NCBI RefSeq assembly: GCF_023343835.1
Contig: NC_064444.1
Span: 8,671,219-8,735,218, forward strand
From: Lagopus muta
Lineage: Eukaryota; Chordata; Aves; Galliformes; Phasianidae
Reading direction: 5' to 3'
Length of the DNA stretch: 64,000 nt
The position numbers and the translations under genes are program-made. The notes under the pieces were generated by a model. The model was not told where the DNA came from. It saw only the letters and a list, made by a program, of their open reading frames with translations, and made no database searches. Positions within the stretch are counted from its first letter, which is position 1; each line of letters begins with the position of its first letter. Below are positions 12,489-24,165 of this stretch, piece by piece.

Positions 12489-12678
12489 GAATCCTAATGG
12501 GGAAGGCCTGGCTGAATGGCCATTGCGTAATCTAAATGAAGAATGCTTGGAGATAAATCTAAGACAAAGGAAAGCCAGAAAGCTGAAGGAGAAGAAGGGA
12601 GACTTCTGGGAAAAGGTGATGTTTGAAAAGCCAACTAGGAAAAGAATGGGAAACAAGAAAGCTCATCTAGAGCTATAA
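12489..12678 (+). CDS. Alternative or orphan terminal carboxylesterase exon 13b, unit A (HLEL end)
   Basis: After a good acceptor (pyrimidine tract, ACAG), an open segment of 1 nt plus 63 codons starts NPNGEGLAEWP and ends HLEL before TAA. It is homologous to exon 13a ([11 protein letters not shown] to HTDL). Its phase fits exon 12, whose last two bases GG plus G restore the conserved glycine. The coding half has Lys/Arg-rich helices typical of the CES C-terminus, and HLEL is a canonical HxEL ER-retrieval signal. A polyadenylation signal follows. It could be an alternative last exon of CES-A or the leftover last exon of a lost neighbour. Confidence 0.8.
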
Positions 12679-13003
12679 TTTACTGTCTAAACATGCATAA
12701 TAGGCATAGTATTTAGGATTGCAAGAGGAATTATTTGAAATACTTTTGAGGACAAAATAACGTGTCCCTTCCTTTCACCTTTTCTTTGCAGTTCTCCTAT
12801 TTACCCTTATTGGCTGTAATTAGGGCAGTGGATCGATTTCCACTTTGTGACCCTTTGCTTTTCCCTCGGTTCCCTCTGTGTCCACAAGAGAAGCCTCCCC
12901 TATTAATACAGTTAACAGATCTGTCTGCTCCTCAGGCTTTGCTGCAGCTTTGCCATTGCTGAGGAAGAATCTGGCAGCAATGTTGTGTTAATCGAGTTCA
13001 ATC

Positions 13004-13009
13004 AATAAA
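13004..13009 (+). terminator. Polyadenylation signal for exon 13b, unit A
   Basis: AATAAA about 325 bp after the HLEL stop codon, followed by a GT-rich stretch (gaggtgttttgc) that suits a downstream element. Confidence 0.65.
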
Positions 13010-15879
13010 GAGGTGTTTTGCAAGTAAAACTGTCTTTCTCGTGTCAGAGATACGTGTGATGCTCCTGAGGTTTTGGTCTGATTCACACACAGAAATGTCC
13101 TCTGAGCTTTTTAAGGACAGTTCTGTTGTGTGACTGAGTTTTACAACTGAGATAGCAGTACATTTCTGACGGTTGCAGTACCTCGTCTGGAGCAGTGGTG
13201 CAGTGCTGGACTTCAGATTGCTCGTAGATCTTAGGAAAGGAGAGAAACAGTCTCCGCTGCCCTGAGCTTCTTTCTTTTTAATGAGCAACAACTGCCTCAG
13301 AAGGATCAGGTGTGGTAGCATTAGCTTTGTGCTTTCTGTGTTTTCCATGGTGCTTTATTTACACGGCGCTCTAGGCTGTGCTCTGTGCCGTCTCTCAGTC
13401 CCAGTGTCTCTTAGCACTGGGTCACAGGCCTTCATTGCTGGCACTGGAGAGAGACTTCATTTACCGGAATTACTCCAGCGCCCATTTCAGCTTGGACTGC
13501 CAAGAACAAGCCTGGATCGCAGCATTTCAGCATTGCTTCTCATGTGTTACTCTGAGGCTGCTCCAGCTGTGCCAGCCGTCTTGCTGACCATTCTGCTACC
13601 TTCCAGCAGCATGGTGCAGCTATGTGGAAGGTATGGGCGCTGCTCCTTTCTTTCCTTCCCTTGCCTGTCTTTAATCTCCCTTCTGTAGCTCTGCAGGAAT
13701 GTAGGATTGTTCCCAGCTTCTCATATCCTACTGTTACTCTCTGGCCATCTCTTCTTTCTGAATTACTTGACTGCAGAAAACATGGCAGAGTTCCAAATCT
13801 CTTTCTTCCCAAATCCTGTGGGCAGTCAAGACTTAAGAGATCAGGTTAGTGTGTTAGCACAACCACTGTTTTGGTTAAGTGGCCCCGTCCCTTGTCCTTT
13901 GTTAAAGTATTTTGTGAGGGGGAAATGATCTTGATGGATTTTCCTTTCACGCACTCTTCCCTGTAGGAGCTGTACTCCTGCTTTTAAAAGGAGAACACCA
14001 GCAGCATTGTATGTAGATGCACAGAATATATGCTCGTGTTGTGTGTGCATGCAGAGAAGTGCAGAGGAACTCACTTCTTACATGGAAACAAACTGTTCTC
14101 GCTGCATTTATTCTTTCCCAGAGGCTGAGTTAAAAAAAAAAAACAAAAAAACAAAAAAAACCCACCCAAATGAGGAAGCGACCCTGCTTTAAATGCAGAT
14201 TTCTGAACATTTCTACCCTATAGAGTTGAATGCAAATGTCTTTGTGGGCTCTCTTTTAGCTATGTGCCCATAAACATGAGGCTTGTCTCTATTTTTCAGC
14301 GATTGAAATCAAGACAGGTAGCAGTGCATTAGGGTGCAGGAGGCATTGTTCACTGATTGAACGTAAACTGCAAAATGCTCTCCATTAAAATGAAATGCCA
14401 GGCAGCATCCAAGAATTCCACTTCCCAGGTATGTAGCACTGTTTCCAGATTCCACTAGTTTAGTTTATGCCACTTAGAGTAAGGGTCTCCACATTTGCAG
14501 AAGTCTAAGTCCAGTTGCTAGATCCTTTGGCCTGGTAGGCTTGGTAGCCAAGGTGGTAAAGATCTAGGTCCAATCTGTTTATTTTATTACGTGAGTGAGA
14601 TCAGCAGAGTGTACAGATAGCGTTTGCACAAGGAGTAATTTCAGCATGGCAGCTACCTTTGGCTTCAAGTTGGATATCATCTTCTTTATGGATGGGATGA
14701 AAATGGGGTAGGGGTTCAGACACTTTGCAGAATGTGCACATGAGCAGAAAAAAGGGAGTGCAGCAGAGAAAGGTGGAAGAGTAAAGTTAGAAAGGCAGAA
14801 TAGTGAATGAAGGGGAACTGTGCCCAGTCACTCCCTGAGCGTTCCAGTTTAGTTTCCCACGTTTGCCCACATGCGTTGGGTGTGGAGTAAAGCATCGTTT
14901 CTGAATACATGAACAGAGCTTTAGCACATGGGACTACTGTGTGCTTAAGACATTGTGTAGAACTACTCTAATACTGGATTTGGGGCACACAGAGCTGAAA
15001 AAAAGTGAGTCACTAAAATAATCTACAGAAATGCTGTCTCTGACAACTGAGAATTATTTTCATGACATGTGATTACAAAACAGGCTTACTAGGGAAAGAT
15101 CTATTGACACTGGCCAAAAAAAAAGAGAAAAAAGGAGAAAAAAGAGAAAAAAAAAAGAGCCAGGAAAAGAGTCAGAGCCTGGAAACAAAAATCAAACACA
15201 GCCACCTAGTTACAGAATGGCAATCTACTTCTATTCAGCATTTCTTACTGACAGATGCGAGTTCACCTGGAAGTAAAGCCTCCTCATGTTTCAGTGGGAT
15301 TAAAAGCGTTCCTACCACTCTATTGTTGCATACGGCTCCTGTACTGCAGTTGTGGAGAAAGCCTGTCTTAGCTGTTGCAAAACTCGTGTATGGTGAGATA
15401 CCAGCCAAACATTTCTGAATGCACAGGACTGAGTGGCGGGTGGAGCGTTGACCCTGCAGGAAAAGCTAGGATCTTTCCTGTACTGCTTTTGTCAAGAAGT
15501 GTGCATGAGTAGGAGAGTTTTCCGGGTCTGTTCTCTGTGTAGTGAAAGTAAGTGCTGACTTAATTGTTAAAGACGGCAATGGTAACGGTTCTGCAGCAGG
15601 AAGAATCTGCTGGTGTTCTGAGGACTGCTTCCAGTGCTTCTTTAAGCAAATCCCTGCTGCGTGAAGTGCTGTGAAGAGCAGTTATAAGGAGCCCTGGGCA
15701 GCTGGTGTGAGACTTGTGGGGCCGTTCTGCACAGCCCAAGGTTCCCCTATTCCCATGTACAGATAAGCTGCATTACGCTCCCCTTGGAGCAGTGCCATGC
15801 TGTCATGACAGTTGTTCAAGGCTGGTCCCGGCCGATTCGGTTCACAGCTTGAGCACTGCTTTCCTTATCCCTGTTTGCA
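13010..15879. other. Intergenic flank between CES-A/13b and CES-B, no gene seen
   Basis: Corresponds to the window's first 2.3 kb plus the end of unit A. It contains an A-rich tract at about 14131-14162 and a purine/A-rich tract at about 15115-15160. Short open frames are present on both strands, but none has splice-site or family support. Confidence 0.6.
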
Positions 15880-15910
15880 TTGCGCAACAGCTTTACTGAC
15901 AGAGTATAAA
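15880..15910 (+). promoter_or_regulatory. CES-B core promoter: C/EBP palindrome and TATA box
   Basis: TTGCGCAA at 15880-15887 and TATAAA at 15905-15910, with the same spacing as in unit A. The start codon is at 15970. Confidence 0.75.
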
Positions 15911-15969
15911 GGCAGCGCACAGAGTCGATCAGGGTGTGAGTAGGCTGCAGAGTGGCAACTGAGAAGAAC

Positions 15970-18900
15970 ATGCTGCTGTCCGTGATCCTCACCGCCGGGC
16001 TCACAGCACTCGTAGCTACTGGTGAGCTTCCAAAATGTTTTTCACTGTTGCCTGCTGCGAGGAGTTAGAGTGCGTGTGCAGTTTGCTTACCCATGGCAGT
16101 CCCAGCTCAAAGGAGGCCTGAAGTCCCAACCCTGCTGCACAGAGCTGAGGTCTGAACAGCAAAGAGCTCTTTGTTTCTTTCTCTGGTCTGCTTTCAGGCA
16201 TTTGTCTCGTTTTTTTTTTCACGTGCAGCTAGCAAAACTCAATTCCTATTGCAATATTTTGTCTGCTGAGTCAGAGACTCCAATATGCCATGTTTGTTGT
16301 TTGACTCTGATACATTTCCCTCTGAGATTAAAGTAAATCTTACCTGAATGTTTGTGCCATTTGTGCATGCGTGCCTGACTGTTTTCAGGTATGGTAGAAG
16401 GTGTTTTCTGTTTGTCTGTAGGGTCTATCGAGATTCCCAAGTGTGTTTTGTGCACTCACAGATCCTTTCCTAAATCAGGAAATGCCTTTTCTTTATGAGG
16501 GCAATCCGGTGGACTTTTAAGTAACAACAATCCTCACCCGGTTAGTGATGGGTGTGGAGAGTAAGCACGTTACATGCTGCAGGCACGGTGTAGCTGAGGG
16601 AGATCATAGCTGGGAGCACTATCAGAATGGAGGCTGAACTTCAGTCAGCTCTAGCAATTAGCGTTTGTTGAAGGCTTGTGTTTGAAAAGGAGTTATTGAA
16701 ACCAAGAGCAGGTGTGCATTCAGGTAGGCAAAGCTCTTAGAAAGCTGTCAGTTGCTCACTAGGAGGTCATTCCGTGATGTGATGTTGTGCACGCACCCCC
16801 CAGGGCAAAAAGCAGAGCAGCCAGAAGTGGTGACCAAATACGGCACTGCCCGAGGATACCAAATCAAAGTTGATGCGGCTGAGAGGAGCGTAAATGTCTT
16901 TCTGGGACTTCCTTTTGCTAAGCCTCCTGTTGGACCACTGAGGTTTTCTGAGCCCCAGCCTCCTGAGCCATGGCAAGGTGTCAGAGATGCCACTTCCTAC
17001 CCACCAATGTAAGTAAAGCAGGAAGAAAAGCTTTTATGTTCCCCATGATTTTTTTATGTTCTCACTGATTTCATATTACCTGCAGTTTGAGGATGCTGAT
17101 ACGCAGGCTGATCAAAAGTAAAAAAAAATATTAGAGAAAGACAGAGTTCCCAGTGAGTCACATGCTTAATTGATCATGTATGAAACACACATCTGTTGTG
17201 ATCTATTTTTTAATTGTTTTACTCCACTTGTATTACTGCTGTTTTAACTGCTTCTAGCCTAATCCCCATAATTGCAATATAAAATCTACTGAAGCTATAT
17301 GTTAATTAATTTGCAATATAATTGAAGAACTTATAGCTGTATCAGTCTGCTAGTATTCTGTAAGGTTTTGCAATACGTAAAATTACATCTGTTTTCAAAA
17401 TGTACTGCTCTAGACTCTGGCCCCTTTTTGCACATCTCATGCCAACTCAACTGGAGAAAATGTTAAAAAACACTGTATGTTTCCGATGCCAGCACTATAG
17501 AAATGTACTGAACTTTTTTTTTTTTTTTGCTAGAAATACAAACATTTTCGACATACAGCTGTGAATTTTTTTTTATCTCTATTGATTTTTATTTCTCTTA
17601 TTTTTTCAGGTGTCTACAGGATAAAGTAACAGGACAGTTTTTTTCAGATGTTATTACTAATAGAAAAGAAAAAGTTCGTCTCCAGGTGTCTGAAGATTGC
17701 TTATACCTGAATATATATACACCTGTTTCTACAAAAACACAGGAGAAGCTGCCGGTAAGGAAAATCAGTACAAAACCTCTAGCAGGCTCGATGGCTTCTG
17801 TGATTTGATGTGACAGATTGAGCCTGACCTTGAATCTTCTAACAGCTTCCTGAGGATGACAGTACTGTACTGCAAACTTGCAACCTGTACAGTATGTGGA
17901 CTTACTGGCACAGTTTTTAACGATTGACAAATAAAATCTTACTGGTTTTTTACTTAGGCAGTGTTTGATTTCCTGCAGGGCACTGGTAAAATTCAGGTAT
18001 TTAATGAAATCAGTGTGTGTTGTGAGGCTGCCAGCCTCCAATTTGAAAGACATTGACCATTTGTGAAATGTAACCTGAAGGACTCATGAGTGAAGCAGCA
18101 GAAACAAGGGTTTTCAGTCTGTGTCACAGGGAGCTTTTCCCTGTGCTGAACTGTTTCTGTTTGTTCCCCTTCCAGGTCTTTGTATGGATCCATGGGGGTG
18201 GATTAGTTTCTGGAGCAGCATCATCCTATGATGGCTCAGCATTAGCAGCCTTTGACAACGTGGTTGTTGTGGCAATTCAGTACAGATTGGGTATAGCTGG
18301 ATACTTTAGGTAAGACAGGCTGTCTTCAATTTTGATAAACCATTTCTAATGTTATGCATGGAAATCCTTTGTGGAAAGGCCTGTGGAGTACTTGCTTTGG
18401 CAAATAAACTCTGTTTCTTAATTACCCATGCAGCAGTTGGGAGCAACTTACAAGTCCCAGGTCTGCTTCAGAGACTGCTGTGGCTTGATTGCTGGCCTGA
18501 TCTCAACCCTTTTCAAGCCAATTCTTTTTCAATTACGTAGAGAGGCTCCTTCACAGCTGATTCCTTGTCCTGCACACTGTATTTATCTGAGTGTTGTTTT
18601 TTTCCACATCAGGCATTTAAAGAAGTCTGTTCTTTCTTTCTAGCACTGGGGATAGGCATGCTCGTGGTAACTGGGGGTATTTGGACCAAGTGGCAGCTCT
18701 TCAGTGGATTCAGGAAAATATCATACACTTTGGAGGAGACCCGGGATCTGTCACCATCTGTGGTGAATCTGCAGGGGGAATCAGTGTATCTGCTCTGGTA
18801 AGTTCACCACAGGCAGGAATGCTTATTATTTGAGAAAGAAACCCACTGTCCACGATCACTCTCAGTACATTAATGAAAAATCAGTGAGAAAACGTGGGTG

Positions 18901-21900
18901 GCTTTTGGGTAAAGCACACATCACCTCAGTCTGATACACAGCTGATAACAGTGCAGCTTCTGGCTGTTGAAAGTGTTCTTTTTGTACCCAGATGATGTCG
19001 CTTAGAATCCCAGATGTCGTTTGTCCTCTTCAAATTTGAATGTCCGTTTGCTCCCGACTTCTCTCTTAGAGCTGTATTTTCCCCTTCTGCAGCACAGCCA
19101 GTCTGTTGGACATATGTGTACCTGATTCATACCTGGCTTGCAGTGTTGTTCCCTGAAGTCTTGTAAGCAAAGCTTTATGGGAGGGGAAGGGCAGGCGTGG
19201 ACTTATCCCTGTTAATGCTGCCAGAGACCTTTGCACAGCAGAACTCTGATCAGAGGCCACAGAGTAACACTCGGGTGACATTTTTTTCAAAAAAGGCAGT
19301 TTCTGATATTGAAGTCCTGTGTCATGAATAGAATGCATTTCCAGTAATGCCTGTTCTTGTTTCTGAATGCTGCTGCTTTTTTCCAGGTCTTATCTCCACT
19401 GGCAAAGGGCTTGTTCCACAAGGCCATTTCAGAGAGTGGTACTACAATTAGGATTTTATTCACTGAAAAGCCTGAGAAGGAAGCACAGGTGGGTATTTTG
19501 TGGCATATTTAATTTCCGAGATAGTCTTGAATGTCTTAAATGGTGTATTCAAGAAATGTGGATCTTGGTCTTTTTTTCTTGTGGAATTTCAACCACCTTC
19601 ATTAGAGACAGGATTCCTGTTTGCAGTAATACACGCTGGGTGAAACTTTGCTTTCCAAATACCCAAATATCCACAGATGTCTGAGTGAAAGCAGAAGTCT
19701 GAGGAAGCAGAGGGAGAAGGCAGTGAATGAGTATGAAATGTACAGGAGTATACTGTCTTCAGAAAAAGCTGAGCTGCTCTTTTTGGAAGGAAAATGGCAC
19801 CAGACATCCTTCCCCCCCACGTCGTGCCTGATGTGCTCACAGGAACAAATCTTTATTCAGCCTAGTTATAATTAAAAAGAAGAGCCCTATTCAACCCAAT
19901 TTGTCATGTACACATGACAAATCTCCAAGGAACAATCTCCAGGAGCTTTGTTTTGCTCATCTGGGATGTAGAAGAGGCAGTGTTGCACTGAGGTCTATCT
20001 GTCTAGTGACAGCTGAGAAATAGCATTACTTCATCCAAAAAGACTGTGCATCATTGAGAAGGATGTAACGTGCTCTTTATCTCTCATCTGCATGATCATA
20101 TTCTATGTATGCATTACTCTAACTACCTTATGCCATCCAGACTTCTTAGCCCTGTTTGTTACATACCAGAACAACTACCTTGGTCTGTTGGAGAATGGAG
20201 GTATTTTGGAGGAGTAGGTTTTGTCTTTCTGTTCAGCCCACAGCATGAAGGGTTATGAAAGCTTCCTGTCTCACAGCTGAAATGCTACTGGCTTTGGTCC
20301 TTCCTGAGAAATTTTGACACCCCTCCAGCCCTCCACTCTTCTACTCTGGACTCCAGACTCAGAGGCACATGGAGCCCATGTATGGGAATATACGGATAAT
20401 TAGTAAATGAGAATGTGACTCGTTTATATTGATTGCAGAGAATTGCTGCTGCATCTGGCTGCGAAAAGTCCAGTTCTGCCGCTCTGGTTGAATGCTTAAG
20501 AGGAAAAACAGAGGAAGAGATAGTACAGATAACTCTAAAAATGGTAGGTGAAGTTTTGCCTTGTATATGAGGGGCCTTTCAAATTTGATCATAACAGAGC
20601 ATGCTGTACATGTCCTGTAATATTAAGAGAACTTGAAGAATATCTAACACCTGCCCCTTTTCAGGTAGGACAACATTGCAGCTATGCCATACCTCACCTG
20701 AGAACTGTGAACCGGTTCCTTCTCTTTAACTCTGTATGGGCAGTGAGCTACACGTGTTTCTCTGTCGGGTTCTGTTAAGGAAGGAGACAAAAGTATGAGA
20801 GTCACAGTCTCTCCTGGAGAGCCTGAACATTACTTAACATCATAACTATGTCCTTCTCTAAATTTCGTATCACAGTGCTGGGTTCCCTCTTCCTTTGCAG
20901 ATTCAACTCAGAAGTTGGTTCTCCCCTCACAGCATCACACATTCACAGTAGGATTGTGCTTGCTAAGAGCAGATGTAAACTAAGTGTAACCTACATTTTG
21001 TGAATATTTAAGATATAGTGCCAATATGCACAAATCTTCTCGGGTTCAAATATCCATTGAGGAAAATTACCTACATTTTCACTTGTGACTTTATTTGTTT
21101 TGCTTTGAAAATACTGTAAAATGTAAAAATGTTTCTCAGAAGCAAAATTTAAGTAAACCATTCTGCCTTTTGTTTGTATTTTTCCAGGCAGCTGTGCACA
21201 TCAGTGCCTGTGTGGATGGTGTATTTCTTCCAAAGAGTCCCAGGCAATTACTGTCTGAAAAAGCAATCAATGCAATCCCCTATATACTAGGAATAAATAA
21301 CTGCGAATTTGGATGGGGCATTCCTAAAGTAAGAAACTTATAATGGCTGTATTCAGATATACGTTTGTGAATATGAGATTGCCCCCTAAATATATAATCT
21401 CTTTGTTATGAAGATGATGAAATTTCCTGATTTTACACACGGTCTGGACAGAGAAGTTGCGTATCAATTGTTACAGAACTCATTAGAGTCATCATTTGAG
21501 GTAAGAGACCATTTCCAGAATAACCCAGTGCTACTTCTTGAGTGGGATAATTCTGTATTCATGTTTCTGAAGCTTCACATGGAGACTAGAAAGGACTCCT
21601 CGGGATGGTTGGCACCAGGAGACCTGCGTGTAGCCATCGGAAGTTTTGCTTCCTTTGGATTTACAAAGCTCTCAGCTTTCTGGTTGCTTTGTGCCCTCCT
21701 GAAACCACGAAACTTGTAAAATTGCAGATTAATAGGTTAGAATTAAGAAGCTGATAAACATAGCCAGTACTTGTAAAGGGCCATGTAGAGCCATAGGAAT
21801 CTATCATAATCTGGGAATGGCAGAGCCCAGGGTTTTTCTGAAAGGGAGTAAGTAATGGCCGTCTGCAGCAAGAAATGGATCTTATGCAATCCAGCAGGAT

Positions 21901-23724
21901 TTCATTTCTCTTACGAGGGTTGTTTCCGCAGAAGGAAGAACAGAGGACCGTATCCATCTCTTAGCATCACCACTTGCTATTTATCTAGAGGCATTTGAGA
22001 GCATCCTTTTTGATCTTGCAAATCTCTTCTCCCAAAGAACATCCATGTTAGGTAAAGGTGCACCACTGTGAACTGTGAGCTCTGCTTGGACGCAGCAGGG
22101 GATTTTTTCTGAAAGATGGTGATGTTTGGAGTCCAGCCAGGGACACGCAGGTGGCACTCTCAGTTTACACTGTTACTCCTTTTAGGGTGGGTTCTCATTA
22201 TGAAAAGTACCTTTCTTGTTCATTCCAGGGTGTTTCTTCTCACATTGTTGATCTTGTATTCAATGAATACATTGGGAAAGCAGAGAGCCGTGCTCAGGTG
22301 CGAGATGCCCTTTTTGATGCAATAGGAGATCACATGTTTACTTTCCCAGCCATTGAAGTGGCTAGGTACCACAGAGGTGAGTCTCTAATTCAGCATCTAT
22401 TCATATCAACAATGTTTTTCATTCTTGCGCATGTCTTTGGACTTTATGTATGCGTCACACTTTGCTATCAGAAGATCTGCTAGTGTTTTGATTTTGTCAA
22501 TTTAGCTTTGGTGAAAGTTCATCATCATTGTTGACTGGCATTTGCAATACGAGCATTCTTGCGTTCAATTTTATTTTCTGTTAGATGCTGGCCACCCAGT
22601 CTACTTCTATGAATTTCAACATCGACCAAGCACAGCCTCAGGCGTCGTTCCAGAGTTTGTAAAAGCAGATCATGCAGATGAGGTTGCCTTTGTCTTTGGA
22701 AGGCCATTCTTAGCAGGTGATGTATCTGTGCTTGCTAAACAATTCTTTTAAAATCAACATTGTTATTAATTTCTCTCACCTGAGGACTTTCAGAATAGAA
22801 TTTTGCTTAGTAATACTGGAATCAAAATAAGCTGGTTTTTTTTCTGTTTTTGGTAATAGTTACTTGTCATTAATGAATTCATCTGCTCTGCTCACATAGA
22901 ACTCCCACAGCCCAGAGTAACAAGTAGGTTCATAGAATGGTGTGGACTGGAAGGGTCCCTTAGAGATGATCTTGTCCACAGCCCCTTTGAACTGGTTACA
23001 GTGTATTGGAATTGACTGGACTGCTGTTTTTTGATATTGATTTTTGAACATTGCCATTTCTTCTCTCACTTTGCAGGGAATGCTACGGAAGGAGAAAGTA
23101 AACTTAGCAGAACTGTTATGAAGTACTGGACTAACTTTGCTAGAAACGGGTGAGATCCGTAGCGCTAACTACAGCTCAAGTTTTGTCTGTGCTGCCTGAA
23201 GCGTAGCAGCAGCATGGTAGTTCCTGTCAATGTGGCAGAGTTTAAGATAAGTACTGAAACAAATAGTTTCTCTTCTTAACGATTGCAAGAAGAACTCTGG
23301 AAACGAACACGCAATCCCAAACAAAATCCAAGAGCTTTTTGTATCTGCAGTGGAGGATTAGATCCCCGAGTAAGGGCAAACATCATTACGTGTTTGCTGT
23401 TCCAGTGATGAGCGTTTTGATAAAAACATCCATCTGTTCAGCTACTAGAATCATGCAATCTGAGCTCCTGTTAGTCTTCTGAAACCACCTCAGGTTGAGA
23501 AGTCAGAGCACAACGGAGAGGTAACTTTTCATTTTTGTGCTTCCAGAAATCCCAATGGGGAAGGCTTGGTGCATTGGCCTCAGTATGGTCTGGATGAAAG
23601 ATACCTGGAAATAGACCTCATACAAAAGGCAGCAAAGAAACTGAAAGAAGACAAAATGGAGTTTTGGGTACAGCTCACAGAACAGATGAGGAGTGAAAGA
23701 AGGCGAGAGCACACAGATTTGTGA
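15970..23724 (+). CDS. Carboxylesterase B (CES family, medium-chain acyl-CoA hydrolase-like), 551 aa
   Basis: Exons: 15970-16021, 16804-17008, 17610-17754, 18176-18309, 18644-18797, 19387-19488, 20439-20543, 21188-21328, 21414-21500, 22229-22376, 22585-22716, 23077-23149, 23547-23724. This is the most canonical copy and its numbering runs in register with human CES1 through the nucleophile. Cys87/Cys116 fit the first disulfide, HGGG is at 140-143 and the nucleophile is Ser221 (GESAGG). Glu339, His454 and the Cys272/Cys283 pair follow, with a sequon at Asn470 and HTDL at the end. Exon 7 joins directly to exon 8 as in CES2-type proteins, so the CES1-specific insert is missing. Exon 3 ([10 protein letters not shown]) and exons 8-9 ([15 protein letters not shown]) resemble D, while exon 4 and exon 10 resemble A. 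It may alternatively end in exon 13b at 26023-26212 (555 aa). Confidence 0.9.
22930..22988 (-). mobile_element. CR1 3'-end scrap in CES-B intron 11
   Basis: Duplicated counterpart of the scrap at 9397-9455. Confidence 0.7.
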
Positions 23725-23915
23725 GAGCTGCAGAGGATACATTTTCCTTTTACAGTCTGAAGTAAGGTCAACAGCAATTTGTCAGAATGCAGATTTTAGC
23801 CTTGACTTTCTAACTCACTAATGTGTAGTTTGTTGTCATGATCGCAGGAAAACTACCCTTGATTCTCTCCCTCAGTGAACAGAGAGTTTCAGGGGAAGTG
23901 CAAGATGCTCATGGA

Positions 23916-23921
23916 AATAAA
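23916..23921 (+). terminator. Polyadenylation signal for exon 13a of CES-B
   Basis: AATAAA at the position equivalent to 10383 in unit A, about 190 bp after the stop codon. Confidence 0.6.
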
Positions 23922-23973
23922 AATCAGTGATGAAGCAAGCGGGGGAAAAAAAAGTCTCTCAGGTTCAAACAGA

Positions 23974-24165
23974 CCCGAGAGGGTGGTGGCACACAGGAAC
24001 AGGTTGCCCAAGGAGGTTGTGGATGCCCCATCCCTGGAGGCATTCAAGGCCAGGCTGGATTGGGCTCTGGGAAGCCTGGTCCAGGTGACCCTGCACATAG
24101 CAGGGGGGTTGAAACTAGATGATCATTGTGGTCCCTTTCAACCCAGGCCATTCTGTGATTCTGTG
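23974..24165 (+). mobile_element. CR1 LINE 3'-end fragment, unit B
   Basis: Same CR1 3' remnant at the same place as 10440-10631, so it was inherited by duplication and is not a new insertion. Confidence 0.85.

Larger units (their letters stand above)
1..13581 (+). repeat. Tandem unit A of the carboxylesterase array
   Basis: First of four head-to-tail units. The window's first bases recur at 13582, 27116 and about 40587, giving periods of about 13,580, 13,534 and 13,471 bp. The unit runs from an intergenic stretch through the promoter, gene CES-A, a CR1 remnant, the distal exon 13b and a polyadenylation signal. Unit A differs from the others by a deletion of about 330 bp in intron 6 and a 21-bp deletion in exon 3. 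The unit start is set by the window edge, not by the biological breakpoint. Confidence 0.95.

Noticed and set aside
13281-13688. Plus-strand open frame of 135 codons in the flank, repeated in C and D
   Set aside because: It lies between the 13b polyadenylation signal and the next promoter, with no family similarity, splice sites or promoter, and is kept only by duplication.
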